Below, one piece after another: positions 52,126-59,737 of a stretch of 64,000 nucleotides of DNA (position 1 is its first letter; each line of letters begins with the position of its first letter). The DNA comes from Amycolatopsis nivea. Its GTDB lineage: Bacteria > Actinomycetota > Actinomycetes > Mycobacteriales > Pseudonocardiaceae. The notes under the pieces were generated by a model. The model ran no database searches. It was not told where the DNA came from and saw only the letters and a list, made by a program, of their open reading frames with translations. Both the position numbers and the translations under genes were made by a program. The stretch is taken from positions 62,267-126,266 of the forward strand of contig NZ_SDLT01000020.1 in assembly GCF_004522235.1 (NCBI RefSeq). The letters are read 5' to 3'.

Positions 52126-52836
52126 GTGACGAGTGACCTGGCGACCATCCGCGCGGTAGCGGCGCTGGACGAGGACCTGCGCCGGGGGATGTACGCCTTC
52201 ATCCGCGACGCCGGCCGCCCGGTGACGCGCGAGGAGGCGGCCGCGGCGGTCGGCATCTCGCGCAAGCTGGCCGCGTTCCACCTGGACAAACTCGTGGCGG
52301 CCGGCCTCCTGCGCGCCCGCTACGAGACCGTCGGCGGCGTCCGCAAGGTGGGCCGCGCCCCGAAGGTCTACGAACCCGCCGCGACCGACTTCGCGATCTC
52401 CATCCCGCCCCGGCAGCCGGACGTCCTGGCCGCGATCCTGGTGGACGCGGTCGCGTCGGCGGCCCCCGGCGAACCGGCCAGGGACGCCGCCCTGCGCGAG
52501 GCCGGACGGCACGGCGCCGCCGCCGGAGCCGCCGAACGCGAACGCTCCCGCCCAGGTCGGCTGGGCACGGAACGCGGACTGACCCTGACGAGCACGGTTT
52601 TGGCCCGGCATGGTTTCGAGCCGAACCGCGAGACGCCGGTGTGCCTGCGCCTGCGCAACTGCCCGTTCCAGCCGCTGGCCGGCCGCGCACCGGACCTGGT
52701 GTGCGGGATGACGGACCGGTTCTTGAGCGGCGTCGTGGAAGGACTCCAGGTCCCCGGGGTGACGACAGCCCGGGTCGCGCCGCGCGACGGCGGGTGTTGC
52801 GTGGAGCTTCGGGGGACCGAGTCAGCCGGTAGCTGA
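52126..52836 (+). CDS. ArsR/SufR-like winged-helix regulator with cysteine-bearing C-terminus
   Basis: A 236-residue regulator. The winged helix is at about 15-80 (RPVTREEAAAAVGISRKLAA then FHLDKLVAAGLLRARYE). The C-terminal domain carries Cys182, Cys188 (VCLRLRNCPF), Cys202 (DLVCGMTDRF) and Cys229/230, a spacing that recalls Fe-S or metal-sensing SufR-type regulators. GTG at 52126 is the best start. It is divergent from folE with 142 bases between them, so folE may be a target; this is inference. Confidence 0.82.
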   Translation: MTSDLATIRAVAALDEDLRRGMYAFIRDAGRPVTREEAAAAVGISRKLAAFHLDKLVAAGLLRARYETVGGVRKVGRAPKVYEPAATDFAISIPPRQPDVLAAILVDAVASAAPGEPARDAALREAGRHGAAAGAAERERSRPGRLGTERGLTLTSTVLARHGFEPNRETPVCLRLRNCPFQPLAGRAPDLVCGMTDRFLSGVVEGLQVPGVTTARVAPRDGGCCVELRGTESAGS

Positions 52837-53011
52837 CCTGGCCTGCGCGCGGTTCGGATCGAGCTCCCGGCTGAATCTCCGCGCAGGGGCGCCAGCGAGG
52901 TCGCCAAGCGGCGCGCGAATCGTCTCCGGGCTGGTTCTGCTGCGGAGAATCAGCCTTGTTCCGTGGCACCGCGCGGTCAGCACTCAGCAGTACGCAGTGC
53001 TCGACGCGAAA

Positions 53012-53563
53012 CTAGCCGCCCGGCGACACCGCGCGCAGCACCCTTTCCACGTGGGCGGCGGGCCAGTCCTCCGTGAACGGCCGGGTGCGCAGGAGCCAGC
53101 GGTGGAAAACCGGGCCCAGCAGCAGTTCCGCGCCGTCTTCCGGGCATGCGACTTCGGCGCGGGCCAGGCGGTCGGCGATCGCGCGCAGTTGCGGGCCCAG
53201 CAGGCGGTCCAGGACTTCGGCGCCGATGGCCGGATCGGTTTGCAGTTCGGCGGTCACCGCGCGGAGCAGGCGGTCGGTCGCCGGATCAGTCAGTTCGGCG
53301 ATCATGCCGCGGACCAGGGTTTCCAGATCCGCTCGAAGATCGCCGGTGTTCGGGATGGCGACTTCGCCGGAAGCGTCGAGGCTTTGCTCCAGCAGCGCGT
53401 CAAGCAGCACCGCGGCGGGCGAGGACCATGTGCGGTACAGCGTTTGCTTCCCGGCACCGGCGCGGGCCGCGATGCCCTCCATGGTCAGGCCGCCGAAACC
53501 GGATTCGGCGGCGAGGGAGAGCACCGCGGCGTGCACTCGGGCTCGGGTGCTGGCGCGTGCCAT
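53012..53563 (-). CDS. TetR-family regulator
   Basis: A 183-residue TetR regulator with the helix-turn-helix at about 22-50 (LTMEGIAARAGAGKQTLYRT) and a C-terminal TetR_C-type domain (LLRTRPFTEDWPAAHVERVL). It starts 1 base after the SDR gene on the same strand, so the two form an operon. It probably binds the perfect 10-bp inverted repeat at 54405-54427 in front of the SDR gene. Confidence 0.88.
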   Translation of the reverse strand: MARASTRARVHAAVLSLAAESGFGGLTMEGIAARAGAGKQTLYRTWSSPAAVLLDALLEQSLDASGEVAIPNTGDLRADLETLVRGMIAELTDPATDRLLRAVTAELQTDPAIGAEVLDRLLGPQLRAIADRLARAEVACPEDGAELLLGPVFHRWLLRTRPFTEDWPAAHVERVLRAVSPGG

Positions 53564-53564
53564 C

Positions 53565-54386
53565 TCAGATCTCCGCGTCGGAGAAACGCTTGTCCTGACG
53601 GTAATCCGTCAGCCGTCCGGACAGTGCTGCCGCGACCATTCCGGGGGCATCGGCACCGGTCAGGACGCGCAGGCGCTGGTCGGCGGGGTCGTTGACGTGC
53701 TGCAGGATCTCCGCGGCGATCTCGGCGGGCGGAGTGCCGCCGCCGGTGCCGGCGGTCGCCCACGGGACGGTCGTCGTGCCGAACATCCGCTCGCGCAACC
53801 CGTCGTACGCCGGGTTCGGGGCGGTGAACCGCATGCTGCCGGTCGCCCATTCGGTGTCCATCCCGCCCGGTTCGACAATGCTCACGCGCACGCCGAACTC
53901 CGCGACCTCCTGCGCGATCGCCTCGCTCATCCCCTCCAGGCCCCATTTGCTCGCGTTGTACAGCCCGAATCCCGGCACCGAACCGGCACCGCCGACCGAA
54001 GAGATCTGCACGACGTGCCCCGATTTCTGCTCGCGCAACACCGGCAGCGCGGCTTGGGTCAGCCACAACGCGCCCAGCAGGTTCGTCTCCAGAATGTTCC
54101 GCGCTTCCTCCTCGCTTACCTCCTCAGCCATGCCGACCAGTCCGTACCCGGCGTTGTTCACCACGACGTCCAGCCGGCCGAACTCGGCCACGGCCCGCTG
54201 CACGGTTTCCCGCGCGGCGGCCCGGTCCCGTACGTCGAGCACGTGCTCCACGACGTTCCGGTGTTCCGGCGCGCTGCCCGGCGTGCGGACGGTCGCCAGC
54301 ACTCGGTCGCCCGCCTCCGCCGCGGCCAAAGCCAGCGCCTGCCCCAGGCCGCGGCTCGCCCCGGTGATCACCCATGTTCTCGTCAT
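53565..54386 (-). CDS. short-chain dehydrogenase/reductase
   Basis: A 273-residue classical SDR. The cofactor motif TGASRGLG is at 8-15, NNAG at 77-80, catalytic Ser130 in QISSVGG and Tyr143/Lys147 in LYNASK. An Arg after the glycine motif region and ATVRTP suggest NADP(H) preference. It oxidises or reduces an unknown alcohol/ketone; a hydroxysteroid cannot be excluded, but there is no KstR box. First gene of the SDR-tetR operon. Confidence 0.9.
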   Translation of the reverse strand: MTRTWVITGASRGLGQALALAAAEAGDRVLATVRTPGSAPEHRNVVEHVLDVRDRAAARETVQRAVAEFGRLDVVVNNAGYGLVGMAEEVSEEEARNILETNLLGALWLTQAALPVLREQKSGHVVQISSVGGAGSVPGFGLYNASKWGLEGMSEAIAQEVAEFGVRVSIVEPGGMDTEWATGSMRFTAPNPAYDGLRERMFGTTTVPWATAGTGGGTPPAEIAAEILQHVNDPADQRLRVLTGADAPGMVAAALSGRLTDYRQDKRFSDAEI

Positions 54387-54404
54387 GCCGCCGACGCTAG
54401 CACG

Positions 54405-54427
54405 AAACGAGACGTACCGTCTCGTTT
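54405..54427. promoter_or_regulatory. TetR-type operator before the SDR gene
   Basis: AAACGAGACG-TAC-CGTCTCGTTT is a perfect 10-bp inverted repeat with a 3-base spacer, 18 bases upstream of the SDR ATG. Confidence 0.78.
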
Positions 54428-54444
54428 TACTCTCCGTAAGCGAT

Positions 54445-55599
54445 TCAGCTCTCCGCGGGGTAAGCGAGATCGACCGGCTGCTCGGCCGGAGGTCCGTCCG
54501 GCCACCACTGCCCCGCGACGCGCACGAATCGGTACCACCGGCTGTCCCGTCCGTATCGCAGCTGCACCGGTCCGGCCGTCACCCGGTTGCGCCATACCTT
54601 CGCCTCCCCCGCCAACTCCGCGAGTTCCGCCCGAGCCGCCGCCAACGGTCCGGGGCCGGGACTCCACACGTCCCGCAGTGCCGCCAGTCCGCTCCGGCCC
54701 GCTTCTCGCCATGCCTGCGCCGACACGATCAGCTCCGACGGCGCGACCTCGGCGGCAGCGGCCAGTCCGAACACGTCCGCGCCCGGCCGGGCGGCTCGAC
54801 GCGCCAGGTCCTCGGCGAAAGTCAAGTCCGCCAAGGCATCCCGGGCGTGCAGCAGGTCTAGCGCGAGCGACGCGGCGTCGGCGGCCAGGGCAGCGAGGCC
54901 GGCGGACGTCAGGCCGGAGCGCGCGGGCGGGTCGAGGTCGAGCACGGCGGGCGGACCGGGTTCGCCGGGAATCGCGGGCAACGGCGGCAGCGGCGCGATC
55001 CGCCGTGCGTACGCCTTTTTCGGCGTCAGCCCGACCTCCGGCGCGCGAGCCGGGCGAGCGGCACTGGGGGTCCGCAATTCGCGCAGTTGAGCCAAAACCT
55101 CGTCCCGGCCCCGGCCGCGCAGGGTGAACAGCACGAACGGATCGGCGTCCACCTCGTCGGCGACCAGGTAGTACACCGCCGCCACGTGTTTGCACGGATT
55201 CGCGCTGTCCGGACAGGAACAGCGCGGCCGCAGATCGCCTGGTCCGGGCAGCAGGTCGGCCCCGGCCTCCCGCGACTGGACGGCCAGTTCCTCGGGCAGT
55301 TCGCCGTCGAGCAGGGCCGCGGCGTGCCCGAGGCGGCGACCGGCGACGTCGAGCAGCTTGTCCCATTCCGACGCGCTGAACTCGCGCATCCGGATCGCGA
55401 CCCGGTACGGATCCGGGCGGCTTCCCCGCACCCACGCGGTGATCTCGCCCGCGCTGATCGCCAGCTGGTCCACGACGCCCTTACGCGCGTACGTCCGCCC
55501 GCGCGGCAGCCGGTTCGGATCGAGTTTGGCGCGCTGCTCCAGCGCCTCCACCCACGCCCGGCCCCACCACCGGTGGCCGAACGTCCGCCGCGGCGGCAT
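54445..55599 (-). CDS. SWIM zinc-finger protein, helicase partner
   Basis: A 384-residue protein with the SWIM motif RCSCPDSANPCKHVAAVYY: Cys127, Cys129, Cys136 and His138. The N-terminus (FGHRWWGRAWVEALEQRAKL) is typical of the actinobacterial family always encoded beside a SNF2 helicase. The C-terminal half is Ala/Pro/Leu-rich with WYRFVRVAGQWWPDGPP near the end. SWIM domains bind DNA or proteins; the pair may act in DNA repair or chromatin-like remodelling. The ATG overlaps the helicase stop (TGATG). Confidence 0.88.
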   Translation of the reverse strand: MPPRRTFGHRWWGRAWVEALEQRAKLDPNRLPRGRTYARKGVVDQLAISAGEITAWVRGSRPDPYRVAIRMREFSASEWDKLLDVAGRRLGHAAALLDGELPEELAVQSREAGADLLPGPGDLRPRCSCPDSANPCKHVAAVYYLVADEVDADPFVLFTLRGRGRDEVLAQLRELRTPSAARPARAPEVGLTPKKAYARRIAPLPPLPAIPGEPGPPAVLDLDPPARSGLTSAGLAALAADAASLALDLLHARDALADLTFAEDLARRAARPGADVFGLAAAAEVAPSELIVSAQAWREAGRSGLAALRDVWSPGPGPLAAARAELAELAGEAKVWRNRVTAGPVQLRYGRDSRWYRFVRVAGQWWPDGPPAEQPVDLAYPAES

Positions 55600-58334
55600 C
55601 AGCCGCTCCCGAGCCGGACCAGGTCGGCGAGCTGGTCGTCGGACAGTTCGGTGATCCAGTCCTCCCCCGCCCCGACGACCGCGTCGGCCAGCCCGCGCTT
55701 GGTTTCCAGCACCGCGGCGACGCGTTCCTCCAGCGTGCCCTCGGCGATCAGCCGGTGCACCTGCACCGGCCGGTCCTGCCCGATCCGGTACGCGCGGTCG
55801 GTGGCCTGGTCCTCCACCGCCGGGTTCCACCAGCGGTCGTAGTGGATCACGTGCGTGGCCTGGGTGAGGTTGAGCCCGACGCCGCCCGCCTTGAGCGACA
55901 ACAGGAACACCGGCACCTCGCCGGACTGGAACGCGGCCACCATCTCGTCGCGCTGCTTCGGCCCGACCTCGCCGGACAGCAGCGCGGTGGGCAGCCCGCG
56001 TTCGGCGAGCCGCCGCTCCAGCAACCGGCACAGCCGCACGTACTGGCTGAACACCAGCACGCTCTCGCCCTCGTCGAGGATGACGTCCAGCAGTTCCTCG
56101 AACGCGGCGAGCTTGCCCGACCGTCCGCTCAGCGCGCCGCTGCTTTCCTTGAGGTAGTGCGCCGGGTGGTTGCAGATCTGCTTGAGTTCGGTGAGCAGCT
56201 TCAGCACCTGGCCGCGCCGCTGAACCCCTTGTGCTTCCCGGATCTGCGCGAGGTTCTCCCGCACCACCGCCTCGTACAGCGTGGTCTGCTCGGCGGTGAG
56301 CGGGACGTACCGGTCGGTCTCGGTTTTCCGCGGCAGTTCCGGCGCGATGTCCGGGTCGGTTTTGCGGCGGCGCAACAGAAACGGACGGACCGTCGCGGCG
56401 AGCCTTCCGGTGACCGTCTCGTCCCGGTCCCGTTCGATCGGCCGCGCCACGGTGCGGCGGAACTTCTCCAGCGGACCGAGCAGCCCCGGCGTGGTCCAGT
56501 CGAGCAGCGACCACAGTTCGGTGAGCCGGTTCTCCACCGGAGTGCCGGTGAGCGCGACGCGGGCCGCCGCCGGTACCTGCCGCAGCTCTTTCGCCGTGGC
56601 GGACAACGGATTCTTGACGTGTTGCGCCTCGTCGGCGGCGACCATGCCCCAGTCCACTTCGGACAGCAGCTCCCGGTCGCGGCGCAGCACCCCGTACGTG
56701 GCGAGCACGACCTCGTCCGGGGCCAGGTCGTCGAGATGCCGTCCGCCGCCGTGGAATCGGCGCACCGGCACGTCCGGCGCGAACTTGCCGAACTCGCGTT
56801 CCCAGTTGCCCAGCAACGACGTCGGGCACAGCACGAGCGTCGGACCCGCCGCCTGCGCGCGGCGGTGCAGGTGCAGGGCGATGAGCTGGATTGTTTTGCC
56901 CAGACCCATATCGTCCGCGAGGCAGGCACCCAGGCCGAGTTCGGTCATCGCGATGAGCCAGCCGAGCCCAGCCCGTTGATACGGCCGCAGCGTGGCGGTG
57001 AGCCCAGCCGGTTCCTCGACCGGCGCGGGTTCCCTTTCCCGCAACCGTTCGGCGAGCCCGGACAACGCTGGTTGCGGGGCGAACTCGACGCGTTCGCCGT
57101 CGACCTCCAGCTCGCCGGTGAGCGCCGCGGCCAGCGCTTCCGCACCGGTGAGCCGCGAGCGCCGGGCCCGCATCCGCGCCAGCAAGGCGGGATCGAGCTT
57201 CACCCACTGCCCGCGCAACCGGACCAGCGGACGTTTGGCTTCGGCGAGCGCCGCGACCTCCTCGTCGGTGAGCTCGCTGCCGCCGAGACTGAGCCGCCAG
57301 CGGAACTCCAGCAGGCCGTTGAGCGGGAACGCCGGACCGGATTCGCTCGCCGGAGCCTGCGTGACGCTCGCCTTCGCCCGTACCTCACCGGCGAAAAGAT
57401 CCTTGGGCCACAGGACTTCGATGCCCGCGCCGCCCAGGTCGCGTGCGCCGGTGCCGAGCAGGTCGACTACCTCGTCGTCGGTGAGCGGGAGCGTGGTCGG
57501 TGCCGGTTCGGACAGGATCCGGCCCAGCGGCGGCCAGGCTCGGGCGCCTCGCCTCAGGCCCAGCAGGAGCTGTGTTTCGACCTGGTCGCCCAGCCGGTGC
57601 AGGACCGCTTCCGGTGCGTCCCAGAGAGTGGCGGCTTCGACGACCAGGCTCGGTTCCAGGGTCGAGCGGACGGCTAGGACTCCGGCGAATTCCTCGTCGG
57701 TCGCTTCGATCCGCAGCAGCAGTTGTGCGCCGTCTGGGCTGCGGGCTTCCAGTTCGGTGAGCCAGGCCGCGCCGTCTGGGTCCAACAGGGTGGGCTGTGA
57801 TTCCGCGAATGCTGCGCCGCCGGAACCGATCGCTGCGGCGGGACTGCGCACGAGGACGTCCGCTGCGGCGTCCCATACCGCGCGGACCAGGGATTCCGGT
57901 GAGTGCAGGCGGATTCGTTTCACGCCGGATAGGGGGAGGGCGTGTGCTTCGGGCGGCAATGCGGCGGCTAGTCCGCGGAGGAGTTCTTCGTCGGATGCGT
58001 CGAGGGGGCCTACTCGCCAGGTGCCCAGGCCGCTCGGGGTCGACGCTGGACGCAGGCGGCCGCGCGCTACCAGGTTCACTCCGGCGTTGACTACTGCCGA
58101 CCAGGCTGACAGGGCGGGGCTGGTTTCGTCCGGTACCACGAGGAGGCGCGGGATCGCTTTCTCCAGTGGGACGAGTCTCGCCATGACCTCGGTGCGGGAG
58201 AATTTTCCGCCGCCGGGCAGGACTAGCTGGATCGGGGTGTCTCCCTCGATCTCGTCGCCCCACAGCGCCAGGACTCCCTCTCGCGGGGGATCCGAGGGGA
58301 GGTAGGTGGCTTGGGTGGTCTGGTCGGACTCCAC
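55599..58334 (-). CDS. SNF2/RapA-type DEAD-box helicase
   Basis: A 911-residue Swi2/Snf2 ATPase. An N-terminal SNF2-associated domain spans about 1-430. The motor has DDMGLGKTIQLIAL near 475 (Walker A), VAADEAQHVKN near 565 (motif II), ALTGTPVENRLTELWS, then LVFSQYVRLCRLLE and AGGVGLNLTQA in lobe 2, and YRIGQDRPVQVHRLI near 850. It should translocate on DNA. GTG at 58334 was chosen because the longer frame to 58475 runs through the repeat hairpin. Translationally coupled to the SWIM gene. No restriction, methylase or nuclease gene is next to it. Confidence 0.9.
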   Translation of the reverse strand: MESDQTTQATYLPSDPPREGVLALWGDEIEGDTPIQLVLPGGGKFSRTEVMARLVPLEKAIPRLLVVPDETSPALSAWSAVVNAGVNLVARGRLRPASTPSGLGTWRVGPLDASDEELLRGLAAALPPEAHALPLSGVKRIRLHSPESLVRAVWDAAADVLVRSPAAAIGSGGAAFAESQPTLLDPDGAAWLTELEARSPDGAQLLLRIEATDEEFAGVLAVRSTLEPSLVVEAATLWDAPEAVLHRLGDQVETQLLLGLRRGARAWPPLGRILSEPAPTTLPLTDDEVVDLLGTGARDLGGAGIEVLWPKDLFAGEVRAKASVTQAPASESGPAFPLNGLLEFRWRLSLGGSELTDEEVAALAEAKRPLVRLRGQWVKLDPALLARMRARRSRLTGAEALAAALTGELEVDGERVEFAPQPALSGLAERLREREPAPVEEPAGLTATLRPYQRAGLGWLIAMTELGLGACLADDMGLGKTIQLIALHLHRRAQAAGPTLVLCPTSLLGNWEREFGKFAPDVPVRRFHGGGRHLDDLAPDEVVLATYGVLRRDRELLSEVDWGMVAADEAQHVKNPLSATAKELRQVPAAARVALTGTPVENRLTELWSLLDWTTPGLLGPLEKFRRTVARPIERDRDETVTGRLAATVRPFLLRRRKTDPDIAPELPRKTETDRYVPLTAEQTTLYEAVVRENLAQIREAQGVQRRGQVLKLLTELKQICNHPAHYLKESSGALSGRSGKLAAFEELLDVILDEGESVLVFSQYVRLCRLLERRLAERGLPTALLSGEVGPKQRDEMVAAFQSGEVPVFLLSLKAGGVGLNLTQATHVIHYDRWWNPAVEDQATDRAYRIGQDRPVQVHRLIAEGTLEERVAAVLETKRGLADAVVGAGEDWITELSDDQLADLVRLGSG

Positions 58335-58394
58335 TCCAGCACCGTAACGTTCGGGTCTGACAGTTTTGCTCGTCGCCTGGCGGCGACATCGCTT

Positions 58395-58935
58395 GTGGTT
58401 GCGCGGGGCACCCCGAAGCTTGATTGTGCTGACGGTCTGAGGGTGCTTGTCAAGGCGGGAAAGATGCCTTGACAAGCACCCTCAGACCGCAGGAGAGCTT
58501 CGTATCGGGGTGCGGGGGTGGTGTGGGTGCACCGACAGTTGAGTGCATCGGCTGCGGTTTGGTTTGGGGGTTGGGGCTTGCGCCCCAATGTGGCATTGGG
58601 TGCATGTGACGCACCCAAAGTGGCATTGGGTGCACGGGATGCACCCAATGTGGCGTTCGGTGCGTGGGACGCACCCAATGCCGCATTGGGGCGGCATCCC
58701 GAGCGGGCGCGAGGTGAGCGGGCGCGAAGCGAGTGGGCGCGGGGCAAGCGGGCGCGGGGCAAGCGGGCGTGGCGCGAGCGGGGCGAGCGGGCCGTGAAGG
58801 GCTCCTTGAGGGAATCCAAGTCCGTGAAGGGGCCCCTCACGGCCGTCGCGGGGCGTCGCGGGGCGTCGCGGGCTAGCCGAGGGTCGTGAGGGGAACCCTC
58901 ACGGAATCTGATTCCCTCAGGGTGGCCCTCACGCC
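58395..58935. repeat. composite intergenic element, copy 2 (inverted)
   Basis: Read on the minus strand it has the same order as 6396-6805: GTGAAGGGG-type hairpins (58935-58790), CCAATG units (58692-58580, expanded), a linker sharing AACCGCAGCCGAYGCAC and CCCCGATAC, then the long hairpin, then CACAATCA. It fills the space between kstR and the helicase gene. No gene is supported in it. Confidence 0.75.
58433..58489. repeat. long hairpin of the composite element, copy 2
   Basis: A perfect 24-bp stem: outer CGGTCTGA plus inner GGGTGCTTGTCAAGGC (58433-58456), then a 9-base loop and the complement at 58466-58489. The inner part is the exact reverse complement of the copy at 6733-6773; the outer 8 bp differ from it on both arms yet still pair. 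Confidence 0.85.
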
Positions 58936-58940
58936 CGCGG

Positions 58941-59573
58941 CTATTTGTCCAGCAGCAGGTGGACAGACAGCTCCAGGCGGCTGGCCACATCGGCGGCGGA
59001 GGCGCGGCGGGTCACCCAGGCGACCAGGTTCGCCATCCATACATCGGCGACTACGTGGAAGATGTCGCGGTCCGCTTCGGTGGGGTCGTCGATGCCCATC
59101 GCGCTCGCGAACATGTCTTCCATCAGCCTGCCGACCAGTTCGACCTCGGCGGCCGCGGACGTGTCGGCGAACATGAACGCGCGGACCATCGCCTCGGTGA
59201 GGTGCGGATCGCGCTGCATCAGGCGGGTGTTGCGGCCCAGGACGAACATCAGGCGTTCGGCGGGGGTTTCGCCGGGGATCGCGCTTCGTTGAATCTTTTC
59301 GTGCGCGGCCTCGAACTGCTGAGCCAACCCTGACACGAGCAGGTGAATCTTCGACGGGAAGTACCGGTAGAGCGTGCCCAGCGCGACGTCCGCCTTCTCG
59401 GCGACCGCGCGCATTTGCACCGCGTCGTAGCCGCCCTTCGAGGCCAGCGAGAGCGTCGCGTCGATGATGCGGCGGCGGCGGTCCCGCTGGGCCGCGGAGC
59501 CCAGTTCTTCGCCCATCGCGCCGAGGCCGTTCGCCCGCGTTTTCGCCGCCGGCGTCTTCGCCTTCCCCGGCAT
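58941..59573 (-). CDS. kstR: KstR, TetR-family repressor of sterol catabolism
   Basis: A 210-residue TetR repressor that in mycobacteria and rhodococci represses the cholesterol regulon and is released by 3-oxocholestenoyl-CoA-type ligands. The helix-turn-helix lies in YDAVQMRAVAEKADVALGTL then YRYFPSKIHLLVSGL (about 48-82). The C-terminal WLTRRAS-like segment (NLVAWVTRRASAADVASRLE) also matches KstR. ATG at 59573 follows AGAGGGGA; an internal ATG at 59516 would give a shorter form. It is divergent from fadE34, as Rv3574 is from Rv3573c, with a shared box. Confidence 0.93.
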   Translation of the reverse strand: MPGKAKTPAAKTRANGLGAMGEELGSAAQRDRRRRIIDATLSLASKGGYDAVQMRAVAEKADVALGTLYRYFPSKIHLLVSGLAQQFEAAHEKIQRSAIPGETPAERLMFVLGRNTRLMQRDPHLTEAMVRAFMFADTSAAAEVELVGRLMEDMFASAMGIDDPTEADRDIFHVVADVWMANLVAWVTRRASAADVASRLELSVHLLLDK

Positions 59574-59684
59574 CGCAATCCCCTCTGTCGTCACGCAAGC
59601 CGTCTTGCGGAACTCGTTCCAGTTTCCGGCTAAGCGTACCTGCCCTGGAGAAAGGTTCAACTCTCGACCGCCTGGCGGAAAAAC

Positions 59685-59698
59685 TGTAACACGTTCTA
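59685..59698. promoter_or_regulatory. KstR box, kstR/fadE34 promoter (exact match)
   Basis: TGTAACACGTTCTA fits the consensus fully. It is 40 bases before fadE34 and 112 bases before kstR, consistent with repression of fadE34 and autoregulation. Confidence 0.82.
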
Positions 59699-59737
59699 CA
59701 CTCGCCAGTAGCTCTGTACCCCGCGAGGAGGAGACCG

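Noticed and set aside
54445..57207. 920-residue frame including the SWIM gene
   Set aside because: Only the last 384 codons are the SWIM protein; the rest is a shadow of the SNF2 gene.
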